12,695 nt of DNA from an uncultured Clostridia bacterium. Its GTDB lineage: Bacteria; Bacillota; Clostridia; Oscillospirales; Ruminococcaceae. The position numbers were made by a program, and so were the translations under genes. Location of the stretch: contig CANRLY010000040.1 in assembly GCA_947631585.1 (NCBI GenBank), forward strand, positions 1 to 12,695, written 5' to 3'. Every line of letters begins with the position of its first letter. The stretch's first letter is position 1. The notes under the pieces are model-generated. The model had not been told where the DNA came from, did no database searches, and saw only the letters and a program-made list of their open reading frames with translations. This document shows positions 3,958-11,475 of the stretch, piece by piece.

Positions 3958-6060
3958 TCACATATTCACCCTGTTGCGGATATAACCGCTGGTCTCATTG
4001 TATCTTGCAACAAAGTACATCCAGTTTCCGTTCCTGCCGTAGTTGCCCGTCTCCATGACGTAGACCATACCGTCTATCTTCAGCTCGCACCAGAAATGCT
4101 GCCAGTAGTTGCTGCTCCATACTCCTCTGTACCCCTGCACCAGACTCACATCATACCCCAGATATGCCATCATTGCGGTAAGCGCACCGTTGTACTGTGC
4201 GCATTGCCCTTTCTTGTAGGTGAAAATAGCGTCCACCCACGATTTCGAGGATATCTGGTTCCAGTCGGAACCAAGAGCGTATGTGACGTTTTTGTTTATC
4301 CAGTTGAGCGTCACCCATAGCTTTTCGTCTCGGGTCATGCCGCTTTTGAAATGCTTTGCTGCGAAATTTTTAAGTATCTTTATGTCCCTGTCAGAAAGCG
4401 TGTATGTGTAACTTGTCGTTCCTTTGCCCTGACGGTTGTAAACTTTAAAACTGCGGTGGGGTTTCAGGGAAGCGGCGTTCAGCCGTGAAAGCGGGTCGTC
4501 TGAATACGCATATTTGAAACCGCCGTAATATGTCGTATTACCGATCTTTTTGTAACTGCGTATGCGGTAAACGTAATACTTGTCGTTGCTCAACCCTGTG
4601 TTTGTCCAGCTTACTGTGCTTGGGGAAGTAACGGTTTTCACAAGCTTGTAACTGTAACCGTAGTCCGATGACCTGTAGATCTGGTAGCCGGACGCTTTGG
4701 AATTTTTACTCCAGCTGACCTTGATGGCCTTGTTCTTCACCGCCAGACTGAATTTTGTAGGCGCAGACGGCTTAGTGTACGCCGCCACCGTGACCGACTG
4801 GTCAAAATAAGTCTTTCCTTTTACGGTTTTGCCTGCTTTTATGCGGTAGGTGTACTTTGTTATTTGCGAAAGATTCGTGTTGGTGTAGGAAGTCGCAGTG
4901 GTGGTCTTTATCAGCTTGTATGACTTGGACTTTGTGTCGTACCTGTATATGTAGTATTTGTCGCAGGGTATCTTTCCCCAGGTGAGCTTTATCCCTTTGT
5001 TGGAAGTTGCGGCGACTTTGACATTTTTCATTTTGGCAATAGCTATCTTGAAAGAAACGCTCTTGCTTCCTGAATAGTTCCCCTTGAAAGTCACTACGGC
5101 TTTGGCAGTGCCGGGGTTGGTGTTGGCTGAATATTTTACCGTGTAATCCTTGCCGGATACCAGCTTGACCCCTCCGAGCGTGATATTCAGCCCCGGACTT
5201 ATCGCCTTGCCAGTGTAATTCTGCTGTGCGACGGCGGCGATCTTTGCAGACGCTGCCGACTTCTTTCCTATGGTGAATTTTCCGCTGAGCTTTCCTCTGA
5301 AATTCCCGATACCGGTAACCGTGAACTTGGCTGTGCCGGCATTGGTGTTTGACGAGTATGTAATGGTGTAGTCTTTGTTCTTCACCAGTTTCTGACCGTC
5401 AAGGGTGATCGTCGGTGTTGGAGTTATCGCCTTGCCTGTGTAGGTGTAACTGCTTGCAGGCAAAGTCATCTTCGCCAAAGCAAGATATTCGTATACCGTA
5501 AAGTCAAAACCGTTCTCACTGGCGTAAGTTTCACCGGCAGTGCTCCTGGTGCAGAATATCGTCATATCTTCGTATCGCTTTGTGCAGGAAACGTACTCAT
5601 CAAGTTCTTCATCATAATAATAGTCGGTGTAATAACCCAATGACTCAGGAGTTATCGCAGTAACGGTGTAGGGTATCTCAACAGAAGTGAAATGCCAGTA
5701 GTCGTAGTCGTATACAGGAACGTCTATGGCGGTGACAGTGAAGTTGTAAGTTTTAACATCGGTGTAATAACCCTTATCATCAGAATACCAGATGTCAACG
5801 TTTTCCATCACCGGCGGGATAACCACATTTCCGCCGTCATAGCTGTATATATCTTTTATAGTTGCTTTTTTGGTGTTTATGTCAGCGTCGAAAATAAAGC
5901 ACCCATCATAGCTGCCGTCATTATCGGTATCATAGTAATAATACTGATCTGTCTGTTCCCATGCAGCCGACGCTCTCAACATTCCGCCGCCTTTGAGAGC
6001 AAGTCCTGAGACGAGCGCCGAGGCTGCCAGAGCAGTTGCAAAAAACATCATCTTTTTCAT
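3958..6060 (-). CDS. Secreted multidomain protein: BspA-like LRR, Ig-like repeats, two FN3 domains, transglutaminase-like domain
   Basis: A 700-residue exported protein. Residues 1-33 are a signal peptide (KK, hydrophobic core, cleavage near ASA-AW). Residues about 75-190 resemble a BspA-type leucine-rich repeat (VTAI, SVEIP, ETYASENGFDF). Two Ig-like repeats at about 203-264 and 279-340 each carry YTGKAI, LV-x-x-KDYT and N-x-GTAK. FN3 domains cover about 344-428 and 432-520. Residues 575-700 form a transglutaminase-like domain with Cys620 (KGQC) and His655 (QHFW). The third triad position, 15 residues after the His, is Glu670 rather than the usual Asp. Such proteins act at the cell surface in adhesion or protein processing; the substrate is unknown. 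There is no LPXTG or dockerin at the C-terminus. An AGAGGTG site precedes the ATG. Confidence 0.85.
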   Translation of the reverse strand: MKKMMFFATALAASALVSGLALKGGGMLRASAAWEQTDQYYYYDTDNDGSYDGCFIFDADINTKKATIKDIYSYDGGNVVIPPVMENVDIWYSDDKGYYTDVKTYNFTVTAIDVPVYDYDYWHFTSVEIPYTVTAITPESLGYYTDYYYDEELDEYVSCTKRYEDMTIFCTRSTAGETYASENGFDFTVYEYLALAKMTLPASSYTYTGKAITPTPTITLDGQKLVKNKDYTITYSSNTNAGTAKFTVTGIGNFRGKLSGKFTIGKKSAASAKIAAVAQQNYTGKAISPGLNITLGGVKLVSGKDYTVKYSANTNPGTAKAVVTFKGNYSGSKSVSFKIAIAKMKNVKVAATSNKGIKLTWGKIPCDKYYIYRYDTKSKSYKLIKTTTATSYTNTNLSQITKYTYRIKAGKTVKGKTYFDQSVTVAAYTKPSAPTKFSLAVKNKAIKVSWSKNSKASGYQIYRSSDYGYSYKLVKTVTSPSTVSWTNTGLSNDKYYVYRIRSYKKIGNTTYYGGFKYAYSDDPLSRLNAASLKPHRSFKVYNRQGKGTTSYTYTLSDRDIKILKNFAAKHFKSGMTRDEKLWVTLNWINKNVTYALGSDWNQISSKSWVDAIFTYKKGQCAQYNGALTAMMAYLGYDVSLVQGYRGVWSSNYWQHFWCELKIDGMVYVMETGNYGRNGNWMYFVARYNETSGYIRNRVNM

Positions 6061-6146
6061 TGCAAAACACCTCTTTCTGATTTATTTGAAACGACCGTTG
6101 AAAAAAGCGTTTCAGCGACCGGAAGATCAAAAAACCTCTTATATAT

Positions 6147-6176
6147 TATATACCACATTTTAATACCATTTGTCAA
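6147..6176 (-). promoter_or_regulatory. Promoter of the secreted-protein gene
   Basis: On the minus strand TTGACA (6176-6171) is followed by an 18-base spacer and TATATA (6152-6147); a TATAAT two bases further on is an alternative -10. The mRNA leader is about 80 bases and contains a GAAACG/CGTTTC inverted repeat. Confidence 0.65.
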
Positions 6177-6180
6177 TAGG

Positions 6181-6260
6181 AGACCGCCTGCCGCAAACGG
6201 TCTTGTTTTATGTCAAAACACAATATGTTGTGTAAAATAATTGTTTTTCAACAAAACATC
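6181..6260. other. Spacer with a possible terminator and a small palindrome
   Basis: This is the left part of a 600-base gene-free stretch (6061-6664). It holds an AGACCG/CGGTCT stem (6181-6186, 6198-6203) followed by TGTTTT on the plus strand, and a small inverted repeat ACACAA/TTGTGT (6218-6233). Neither has an obvious role. The rest of the stretch is covered by the RNA candidate, the operator-like repeats and the argG promoter. Confidence 0.4.
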
Positions 6261-6289
6261 TTGCAATTGTGATAGTTTTGTGATATACT
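6261..6289 (+). promoter_or_regulatory. Promoter of the candidate structured RNA
   Basis: The -35 box TTGCAA (6261-6266), a 17-base spacer and the -10 box TATACT (6284-6289) would start transcription at about 6296, exactly where the 5' arm of the RNA's closing stem begins. Confidence 0.6.
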
Positions 6290-6294
6290 AAAAA

Positions 6295-6418
6295 TAAGTA
6301 TGAACGCCTATAGGTCTTGATGGTCTGAGCCAATCTGCAAAGTGAGGAGGCGTACCTTTAATAATGGTCGGGCTTGCCTGAATGACCCTGTAACTTAATG
6401 CTTGCGTTCGTATGCTTT
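6295..6418 (+). ncRNA. Candidate structured RNA upstream of argG, family not recognised
   Basis: About 120 bases closed by a terminal helix: TATGAACGC (6299-6307) pairs with GCGTTCGTA (6404-6412), with an additional AAG/CTT pair group beyond a small bulge. An alternative pairing, ACGCCT with AGGCGT (6304-6309 with about 6349-6354), would compete for the same 5' arm, and GGTC/GACC (6366-6369, 6384-6387) forms an inner hairpin. No reading frame with a ribosome binding site fits. It does not show the marks of T-box, SAM, purine, c-di-GMP or SRP RNAs. It may be an independent small RNA or the distal argG leader. A clear U-run terminator is missing, which weakens the call. Confidence 0.45.
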
Positions 6419-6454
6419 CACCGGACGCTGTTTTCGGCTGCTTATCAGTGCAAT

Positions 6455-6544
6455 GAATATTATACAGTATATTCGTTTAAATATTGCATATTTATGCAGT
6501 TTTAAAGAAAAATATGCAAATTTATTATAAAAAACTGCATAAAA
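6455..6544 (+). promoter_or_regulatory. Operator-like palindromes upstream of argG (possible ArgR sites)
   Basis: TGCATATTTATGCA (6485-6498) is a perfect 5-4-5 palindrome that fits the TGAAT-NNNN-ATTCA layout of ARG boxes with C or G at one position. A partial match TGCAAATTTATTA begins at 6515, a half-site TGCATAAAA lies at 6536-6544 just before the -35 box, and TGAATAT...ATATTCG spans 6454-6475. The 13-base TTTATGCAGTTTT (6491-6503) is repeated inverted at 6531-6543. Arginine-dependent repression by ArgR would make sense for argG, but ArgR is not in the window and the site assignment is inferred. Confidence 0.45.
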
Positions 6545-6548
6545 CCCC

Positions 6549-6576
6549 TTGACAAATGCTTTTTACGGTGTATAAT
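6549..6576 (+). promoter_or_regulatory. Promoter of argG
   Basis: TTGACA (6549-6554), a 16-base spacer and TATAAT (6571-6576), both perfect consensus. It gives an mRNA leader of about 80 bases before the AGGAGG site (6651-6656). Confidence 0.8.
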
Positions 6577-6664
6577 ATGCTTATTGTGCGTGATATTTGT
6601 CTGAACGGTGATGAAGCTGACAGTTAAAAATATTACTTAATATATCTGGTAGGAGGAAAAAATA

Positions 6665-7897
6665 ATGGCAAAAGAGATCAAAAAAGTTGTGCTGGCTTAT
6701 TCGGGAGGACTGGATACCTCTATAATCATTCCGTGGCTCAAAGAGAATTATAATAACTGCGAGGTCATCGCTGTTTCCGGCGACGTGGGACAGGGAACTG
6801 AACTTGACGGTCTTGAGGAAAAGGCAATAAAGACCGGCGCTTCCAAGCTCTATATCGAGGACCTTAAAGAAGAATTTGTAAGGGATTATGTTTTCCCGAC
6901 AGTGCAGGCAGGGGCTATCTATGAAAACAGATATATGCTGGGAACTTCCTTTGCCAGACCTATCATCGCAAAAAGGATCGCCGAGATCGCTATTGCCGAG
7001 GGCGCAGACGCTATCTGCCACGGCTGTACCGGAAAGGGCAACGATCAGGTTCGCTTTGAACTGGCAATAAAGGCTTTTGCTCCCGATATGCAGATAATCG
7101 CTCCCTGGAGGATCTGGGATCTTAAATCCAGAGACGAGGAGATAGATTACGCCGAGGCTCACCATATCCCTCTGAAGATAAGCAGAGAGACTAACTATTC
7201 CAAGGATAAGAACCTGTGGCATCTTTCTCATGAGGGTCTTGACCTTGAGGACCCAGCAAACGAGCCTATGTATAATAAAGAGGGCTTTTTGGAACTGGGC
7301 GTTTCCCCTGAGATGGCTCCCGATAAGGCTACATATGTGACCATACACTTTGAAAAAGGCGTTCCTACCGCTATTGACGGCGTTGAGATGGGACCTGTAC
7401 AGATAGTTGAAAAGCTCAACCAGCTGGGCGGAGCAAACGGTATCGGTCTTGCCGACCTGGTGGAGAACCGCCTTGTGGGAATGAAATCCAGAGGCGTTTA
7501 TGAGACTCCCGGAGGAGCTATACTCTACCACGCTCACGAGGTGCTGGAGACTATCACTATCGACAAGGAGACTGCAAGGATAAAACAGTATCTCTCCATT
7601 AAGTTTGCCGACGTAGTTTATAACGGTCAGTGGTTCACACCTCTCAGAGAGGCGATGAGCGCATTTGTCACCGAGACCCAGAAAACAGTTACCGGCGATG
7701 TCAAACTCAAACTGTATAAGGGCAACATCATCAACGCCGGAGTTACCTCTCCTTATACCCTTTATGATGAGGAAGTGGCTACATTTGACGAAGATGACGT
7801 TTACGACCAGGCTGATTCCGCAGGCTTCATAAACCTGTTCGGTCTGCCTATCAAGGTAAGAGCCAAACTCGAGCAGAAGAGAAACAACAAGCAGTAA
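6665..7897 (+). CDS. argG: Argininosuccinate synthase
   Basis: A 410-residue cytoplasmic enzyme of normal length for the family. It joins citrulline and aspartate to form argininosuccinate using ATP, the penultimate step of arginine synthesis. The N-terminal ATP pyrophosphatase loop AYSGGLDTS lies at 11-19, and the conserved HGCTGKGNDQVRFE at 119-132. AGGAGG stands eight bases before the ATG. It is the first gene of the arginine cluster, directly behind a consensus promoter and operator-like palindromes. The pentapeptide-repeat gene follows after 23 bases, probably on the same transcript. Confidence 0.98.
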   Translation: MAKEIKKVVLAYSGGLDTSIIIPWLKENYNNCEVIAVSGDVGQGTELDGLEEKAIKTGASKLYIEDLKEEFVRDYVFPTVQAGAIYENRYMLGTSFARPIIAKRIAEIAIAEGADAICHGCTGKGNDQVRFELAIKAFAPDMQIIAPWRIWDLKSRDEEIDYAEAHHIPLKISRETNYSKDKNLWHLSHEGLDLEDPANEPMYNKEGFLELGVSPEMAPDKATYVTIHFEKGVPTAIDGVEMGPVQIVEKLNQLGGANGIGLADLVENRLVGMKSRGVYETPGGAILYHAHEVLETITIDKETARIKQYLSIKFADVVYNGQWFTPLREAMSAFVTETQKTVTGDVKLKLYKGNIINAGVTSPYTLYDEEVATFDEDDVYDQADSAGFINLFGLPIKVRAKLEQKRNNKQ

Positions 7898-7920
7898 TAT
7901 CAGAATCGGGGGGAATTATC

Positions 7921-8352
7921 ATGGCTGATAATATCAAATATGAACACGAACTTGATAAGAAAGTGGAAATAACATACGACAGCCTTCCTAACTCGTCTTT
8001 TGAGGACGTTAATATGGGAGGAGCAAGCTTCACAAACGTGAACCTTAAAGAAAGCCGCTTTAATGACGTTAATATGCAGGGAGTGGGATTTGACAACGTG
8101 ACCATGAGCGATGCGGTATTTTCCGATCTCTATATGGTAAAGAGTAAATTCCTTGGGGTGAACCTGAGCAATTCCAGATTCGGCTGTTCTATCATGAACA
8201 ACATAGAATTCAGGAACCCTGACCTGAAAAACTCAACATTCATTCACTGCGATATGACTAACGTTGAGATAGACGACTGCAAAATTGACGGTCTGAAGAT
8301 CAACGGCTACGATATCCAGAAGCTCATAGAGCAGGCTGAAAAAGGCAACTGA
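7921..8352 (+). CDS. Pentapeptide-repeat protein
   Basis: A 143-residue protein in which about 22-131 is an unbroken run of pentapeptide repeats. The central positions alternate strictly: Phe at 27, 37, 47, 57, 67, 77, 87, 97 and 107, and Met, Leu or Ile five residues later each time. This predicts a right-handed four-sided beta helix of about five turns with Phe and aliphatic rows on opposite faces. A short helix (DIQKLIEQAEK) caps the C-terminus. There is no signal peptide or membrane segment, so it is cytoplasmic. GGGGGG (7908-7913) serves as the ribosome binding site, 23 bases after argG. Family members range from DNA-mimic gyrase protectors to proteins of unknown role. The length is too short to equate it with Qnr or MfpA, and the function here is unknown. 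Confidence 0.9.
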   Translation: MADNIKYEHELDKKVEITYDSLPNSSFEDVNMGGASFTNVNLKESRFNDVNMQGVGFDNVTMSDAVFSDLYMVKSKFLGVNLSNSRFGCSIMNNIEFRNPDLKNSTFIHCDMTNVEIDDCKIDGLKINGYDIQKLIEQAEKGN

Positions 8353-8377
8353 TCTTCAGTCGTACTGCTGATACCTT

Positions 8378-8429
8378 GCGGGCAGGATAATTCTGCGTGG
8401 CGTAGGATTATTTTGCCCGTGCCTTTTTT
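8378..8429 (+). terminator. Strong terminator-like hairpin between the pentapeptide-repeat gene and argH
   Basis: CGGGCAGGATAAT (8379-8391) pairs with ATTATTTTGCCCG (8407-8419) through 13 pairs including two G-U, and an inner CTGCG/CGTAG stem closes the apex. TGCC and six T follow. It would end most argG transcripts, so argH is either expressed by read-through or from an unseen promoter in the 50 bases before it, where I find no good -35/-10 pair. Confidence 0.85.
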
Positions 8430-8481
8430 GATGAAAGTTTCCTCTGGCAGCAGAAATCATAAATAGTAAGGTGGGTAAAAT

Positions 8482-9867
8482 ATGTCAACTAAAATGTGGG
8501 CAGGAAGATTTTCCAAAGAGGTGGACGACAGAGTAAACGACTTCAACTCGTCTGTGTCCTTTGACGCAAGAATGTACCGCCACGATATACAAGGCTCTGT
8601 GGCTCATGCGACAATGCTTGGAGAATGTGGAATAATCGACAAAAGCGAAAGCGACGCCATAATCGGCGGTCTTAATGGCATACTTGCCGACCTTGACAGC
8701 GGAAAACTGTCTATCGACCCTGATGCTGAGGATATCCATATGTTCGTGGAGGCGGAACTTACCAGACGTCTGGGCGATACCGGAAAAAGACTTCACACCG
8801 CAAGGAGCAGGAACGATCAGGTGGCTCTTGATATAAGAATGTACCTTCGTGACGAGATAAAAGAGATCGTATCTTATGTGGAACAGCTCATAAGGACCCT
8901 TGTAAAACTTGCGGAAAATAACCTTGAAACTATCATGCCCGGCTATACCCATATGCAAAGGGCTCAGCCGGTGACTTTTGCACATCACCTGATGGCTTAC
9001 GCTCAGATGCTGCTTAGGGATAAGAGCAGACTGGAAGATACTTACAAGCGCATGAACGTTATGCCGCTGGGAAGCGGTGCGCTTGCCTCGACTACTTATC
9101 CCATCGACAGACAGAGGGTCTGCGATCTGCTGGGATTTGACGAGATATCCCAGAACTCTCTGGACGGCGTGTCCGACAGGGACTTCTGTATAGAACTTGC
9201 AGGGGCTGTCTCTATACTGATGATGCACCTTTCACGGTTTTCCGAGGAGATAATTCTCTGGTGTTCCTGGGAATTTAAATTTATAGAACTGGACGACGCC
9301 TTTGCAACAGGTTCCTCCATAATGCCGCAAAAGAAAAACCCCGATGTTACCGAACTTATCCGCGGCAAGACCTCCAGGGTATACGGCGACCTGAACACTT
9401 TGCTTACAATGATGAAGGGAACTCCCCTTGCTTATAATAAGGATATGCAGGAGGACAAGCCTGCGATCTTCGATGCGGTGGATACCGTGAAGCTTTGCCT
9501 TAAAACGTTTATACCTATGCTGGATACCATGAAAGTGCTTCCGGAGAATATGCGTTCAGCGGCGGCAAAGGGCTTTATAAACGCTACCGACTGTGCGGAT
9601 TATCTGGTGAAAAAAGGTCTGCCTTTCAGGGACGCCTACAAGATCACCGGGTCGCTGGTGGCAGTTTGTATAGAAAAGAGCCTTACTCTGGAGGAACTTC
9701 CTCTGAGCGAGTATAAAAAACTCTGTGAAACTTTTGAACAGGACGTCTATGAAGCTATAGACCTGAAAAACTGCGTAATGCTCAGAAACGTCCCCGGCGG
9801 ACCTGCTCCCGAACAGGTGAAAAAGCAGATAGCCTACACAAGGAAAAAACTAGATGAAAATAATTAG
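8482..9867 (+). CDS. argH: Argininosuccinate lyase
   Basis: A 461-residue cytoplasmic enzyme of normal length that splits argininosuccinate into arginine and fumarate, the last step of the pathway. It belongs to the fumarase/aspartase superfamily: HTARSRNDQ at 105-113, YTHMQRAQPVTFAH at 155-168 with the conserved His157, and the signature loop GSSIMPQKKNPD at 277-288 with the catalytic serine. AAGGTGG lies seven bases before the ATG. The 3' end overlaps the next gene by 14 bases in another frame, which suggests translational coupling. Its separation from argG by a terminator-like hairpin may allow the two to be expressed at different levels. Confidence 0.98.
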   Translation: MSTKMWAGRFSKEVDDRVNDFNSSVSFDARMYRHDIQGSVAHATMLGECGIIDKSESDAIIGGLNGILADLDSGKLSIDPDAEDIHMFVEAELTRRLGDTGKRLHTARSRNDQVALDIRMYLRDEIKEIVSYVEQLIRTLVKLAENNLETIMPGYTHMQRAQPVTFAHHLMAYAQMLLRDKSRLEDTYKRMNVMPLGSGALASTTYPIDRQRVCDLLGFDEISQNSLDGVSDRDFCIELAGAVSILMMHLSRFSEEIILWCSWEFKFIELDDAFATGSSIMPQKKNPDVTELIRGKTSRVYGDLNTLLTMMKGTPLAYNKDMQEDKPAIFDAVDTVKLCLKTFIPMLDTMKVLPENMRSAAAKGFINATDCADYLVKKGLPFRDAYKITGSLVAVCIEKSLTLEELPLSEYKKLCETFEQDVYEAIDLKNCVMLRNVPGGPAPEQVKKQIAYTRKKLDENN

Positions 9868-10282
9868 ATCCATTTGGGAAAACAAACATTCTGCTGCCGC
9901 TGCGACCCTTTTTCTGTGGCTTCTTATACCGGTGGGACTGGTGTTTCTCACCGGCTCAGCGCTGGAATATGTCGCCGGGTTCATAGTTTGCTACAGCGTG
10001 ATATACCCCGTGTTCACGGCGGTGAGCTGCTATCTGGTCTCACGCAGACACGGCATTGTGATCTTCCTGCCGGCGGCAATGGTACTGCTCTCTGTGGCAG
10101 GGTTCGTTTTTACGGAACTGCTCAGATATGCGCTGCCAAACGTTATAGTAATGACCGTAGTGACGGTGTTTTTCGGCTGCGGTCTGGGAAACGTCATGCA
10201 CGGCGGCAAAGGCGACGGAAATAAGAACGGCAAGAATAATAAGAAAAAAGAAAATAAATACCGCAGCATAGTCGATGACTGA
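9854..10282 (+). CDS. Small integral membrane protein with a basic C-terminal tail
   Basis: A 142-residue protein with four predicted membrane helices at about 15-33, 38-60, 67-90 and 95-112, then a soluble tail rich in Gly, Asn and Lys (GNKNGKNNKKKENK) that should face the cytoplasm. I do not recognise the family, and no transporter motif is visible. Its ATG lies inside the last codons of argH with AAGGA upstream, so it is probably translated by coupling to argH. argC starts 20 bases after its stop. Placement inside an arginine operon would suit an accessory transport or membrane role, but nothing in the sequence shows it. Confidence 0.75.
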   Translation: MKIIRSIWENKHSAAAATLFLWLLIPVGLVFLTGSALEYVAGFIVCYSVIYPVFTAVSCYLVSRRHGIVIFLPAAMVLLSVAGFVFTELLRYALPNVIVMTVVTVFFGCGLGNVMHGGKGDGNKNGKNNKKKENKYRSIVDD

Positions 10283-10302
10283 CCTGCGGCAGGGAGGATA
10301 TT

Positions 10303-11247
10303 ATGAAAACCAAGGTCTTTATTGACGGCAAAGAGGGAACGACCGGGCTTCAGATATTTGAAAGATTTGAAAAGCGCAGCGATATAGAAGTTCTTCTTAT
10401 AGATGAGGACAAGCGCAAGGACGTAAACGAAAGAAAATGGCTGATAAACTCGTCCGATATAACCTTTCTCTGCCTGCCTGACGCTGCGGCTAAAGAAGCT
10501 GCTGCCCTGGTGGAAAACCCGTCTACCCGTATAATAGACGCCTCCACCGCCCATAGGACAGACCCCGATTGGGCTTACGGATTCCCGGAGCTTTCGGCGG
10601 CTCACAGAGAAAGGATAAGTTCCGCAAAGAAAGTCGCAAACCCAGGGTGCTATGCCAGCGGCTTCATAAGCATAGTTTATCCGCTGGTGGAAGCCGGAGT
10701 TCTGCCGAAAGACTATCCTGTTATATCCCATGCGGTCTCAGGCTACAGCGGCGGCGGAAAGAAAATGATCGCCGCAATGGACGGCGCAAAGACAAAAGAA
10801 ATGTTTTCGCCAAGACAGTACGCCCTTTCCCAGAACCATAAGCATATCCCCGAAATGCAGAAAATATGCGGTCTTGAATATCCGCCGATGTTCAACCCTA
10901 TAGTTGACGATTTTTATGCAGGAATGGTGGTAAGCGTTCCTTTGGTCGCCAGAACTCTGCCGAAAAAATATACTCCGGAAGATATACATTCTGTGCTTTC
11001 GCAGCACTACGCCGGACAGCGATTTGTCAAAGTTATGGAACTGGGCGGCGGCGATACGCTACCGGACGGTTTCCTGCCGGCTAATACCCTGGAGGGCAGC
11101 AACCAGCTGCAAATATTTGTTTTTGGCAATGACGACCGCATACTTATCGCTTCACGCCTTGACAATCTTGGAAAGGGAGCTTCAGGGGCAGCCGTGCAGA
11201 ACATGAATATAATGCTTGGCTTGGACGAGGCTGCCGGGCTTGTCTGA
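10303..11247 (+). CDS. argC: N-acetyl-gamma-glutamyl-phosphate reductase, type 2
   Basis: A 314-residue cytoplasmic enzyme that reduces N-acetylglutamyl phosphate with NADPH to the semialdehyde, the third step of arginine synthesis. The N-terminal dinucleotide-binding loop reads KVFIDGKEGTTGLQI (4-18). The catalytic cysteine is Cys116 in ANPGCYASG. A conserved histidine region NHKHIPEM lies at 178-185. The shorter length and the DGKEGTTGLQ start match the type 2 (about 310 residues) rather than type 1 (about 345) subfamily. GGGAGG precedes the ATG by six bases, after a small CCGCAG/CTGCGG stem (10261-10289) that ends next to it. The truncated gene at 11260 follows 12 bases after the stop. Confidence 0.96.
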   Translation: MKTKVFIDGKEGTTGLQIFERFEKRSDIEVLLIDEDKRKDVNERKWLINSSDITFLCLPDAAAKEAAALVENPSTRIIDASTAHRTDPDWAYGFPELSAAHRERISSAKKVANPGCYASGFISIVYPLVEAGVLPKDYPVISHAVSGYSGGGKKMIAAMDGAKTKEMFSPRQYALSQNHKHIPEMQKICGLEYPPMFNPIVDDFYAGMVVSVPLVARTLPKKYTPEDIHSVLSQHYAGQRFVKVMELGGGDTLPDGFLPANTLEGSNQLQIFVFGNDDRILIASRLDNLGKGASGAAVQNMNIMLGLDEAAGLV

Positions 11248-11259
11248 AAGGAGAATTTG

Positions 11260-11418
11260 ATGACTTCTGTGTATTTTGTCCGCCATGCCCAGTCTGACAA
11301 CAGAGTACATGAAAGCAGACCCAGACCTCTGAGCGAGGTGGGCGTCCGTGATACAAAGGCGGTAACTTGGACGCTTAAAGACAGAAAATTTTTTGAAACA
11401 AACAGGCTAAAGAAATGA
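11260..11418 (+). pseudogene. Truncated histidine phosphatase (phosphoglycerate mutase-like) remnant
   Basis: An ATG with AAAGGAG upstream opens a 52-residue frame. Residues 1-43 (MTSVYFVRHAQSDN, then RPLSEVGVRDTKAV) match the N-terminus of histidine phosphatases, including the phosphohistidine motif RHAQ and the following LSE-x-G. The frame then runs into unrelated residues (FFETNRLKK) and a stop. Full members are about 180-220 residues, so roughly three quarters of the protein, including the second catalytic His, is gone. It looks like an internal deletion that fused the gene start to sequence before argJ. Translation is probably still initiated because the ribosome site is good. Confidence 0.8.
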
Positions 11419-11475
11419 GTTTTGCAGACTTGTTTTCAGTTAATAGATATCGCTGCTGTAACTGGAGGAATATAA

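Noticed and set aside
3551..3985. 144-codon plus-strand open frame through copy 2 of the element
   Set aside because: It covers the RyR gene start, its promoter and the palindromes, with Ala/Arg-rich low-complexity translation and no start signals.
6581..7537. Long open frame of 318 codons on the minus strand, antisense to argG
   Set aside because: It lies almost wholly opposite argG, has no ribosome binding site or family resemblance, and is explained by argG codon usage.
8485..9228. Long minus-strand open frame opposite argH
   Set aside because: It is a shadow of argH: no recognisable domain, no start signals.
10030..10731. 233-codon minus-strand open frame
   Set aside because: It lies opposite the membrane-protein gene and argC, both with good start sites; no domain is seen.
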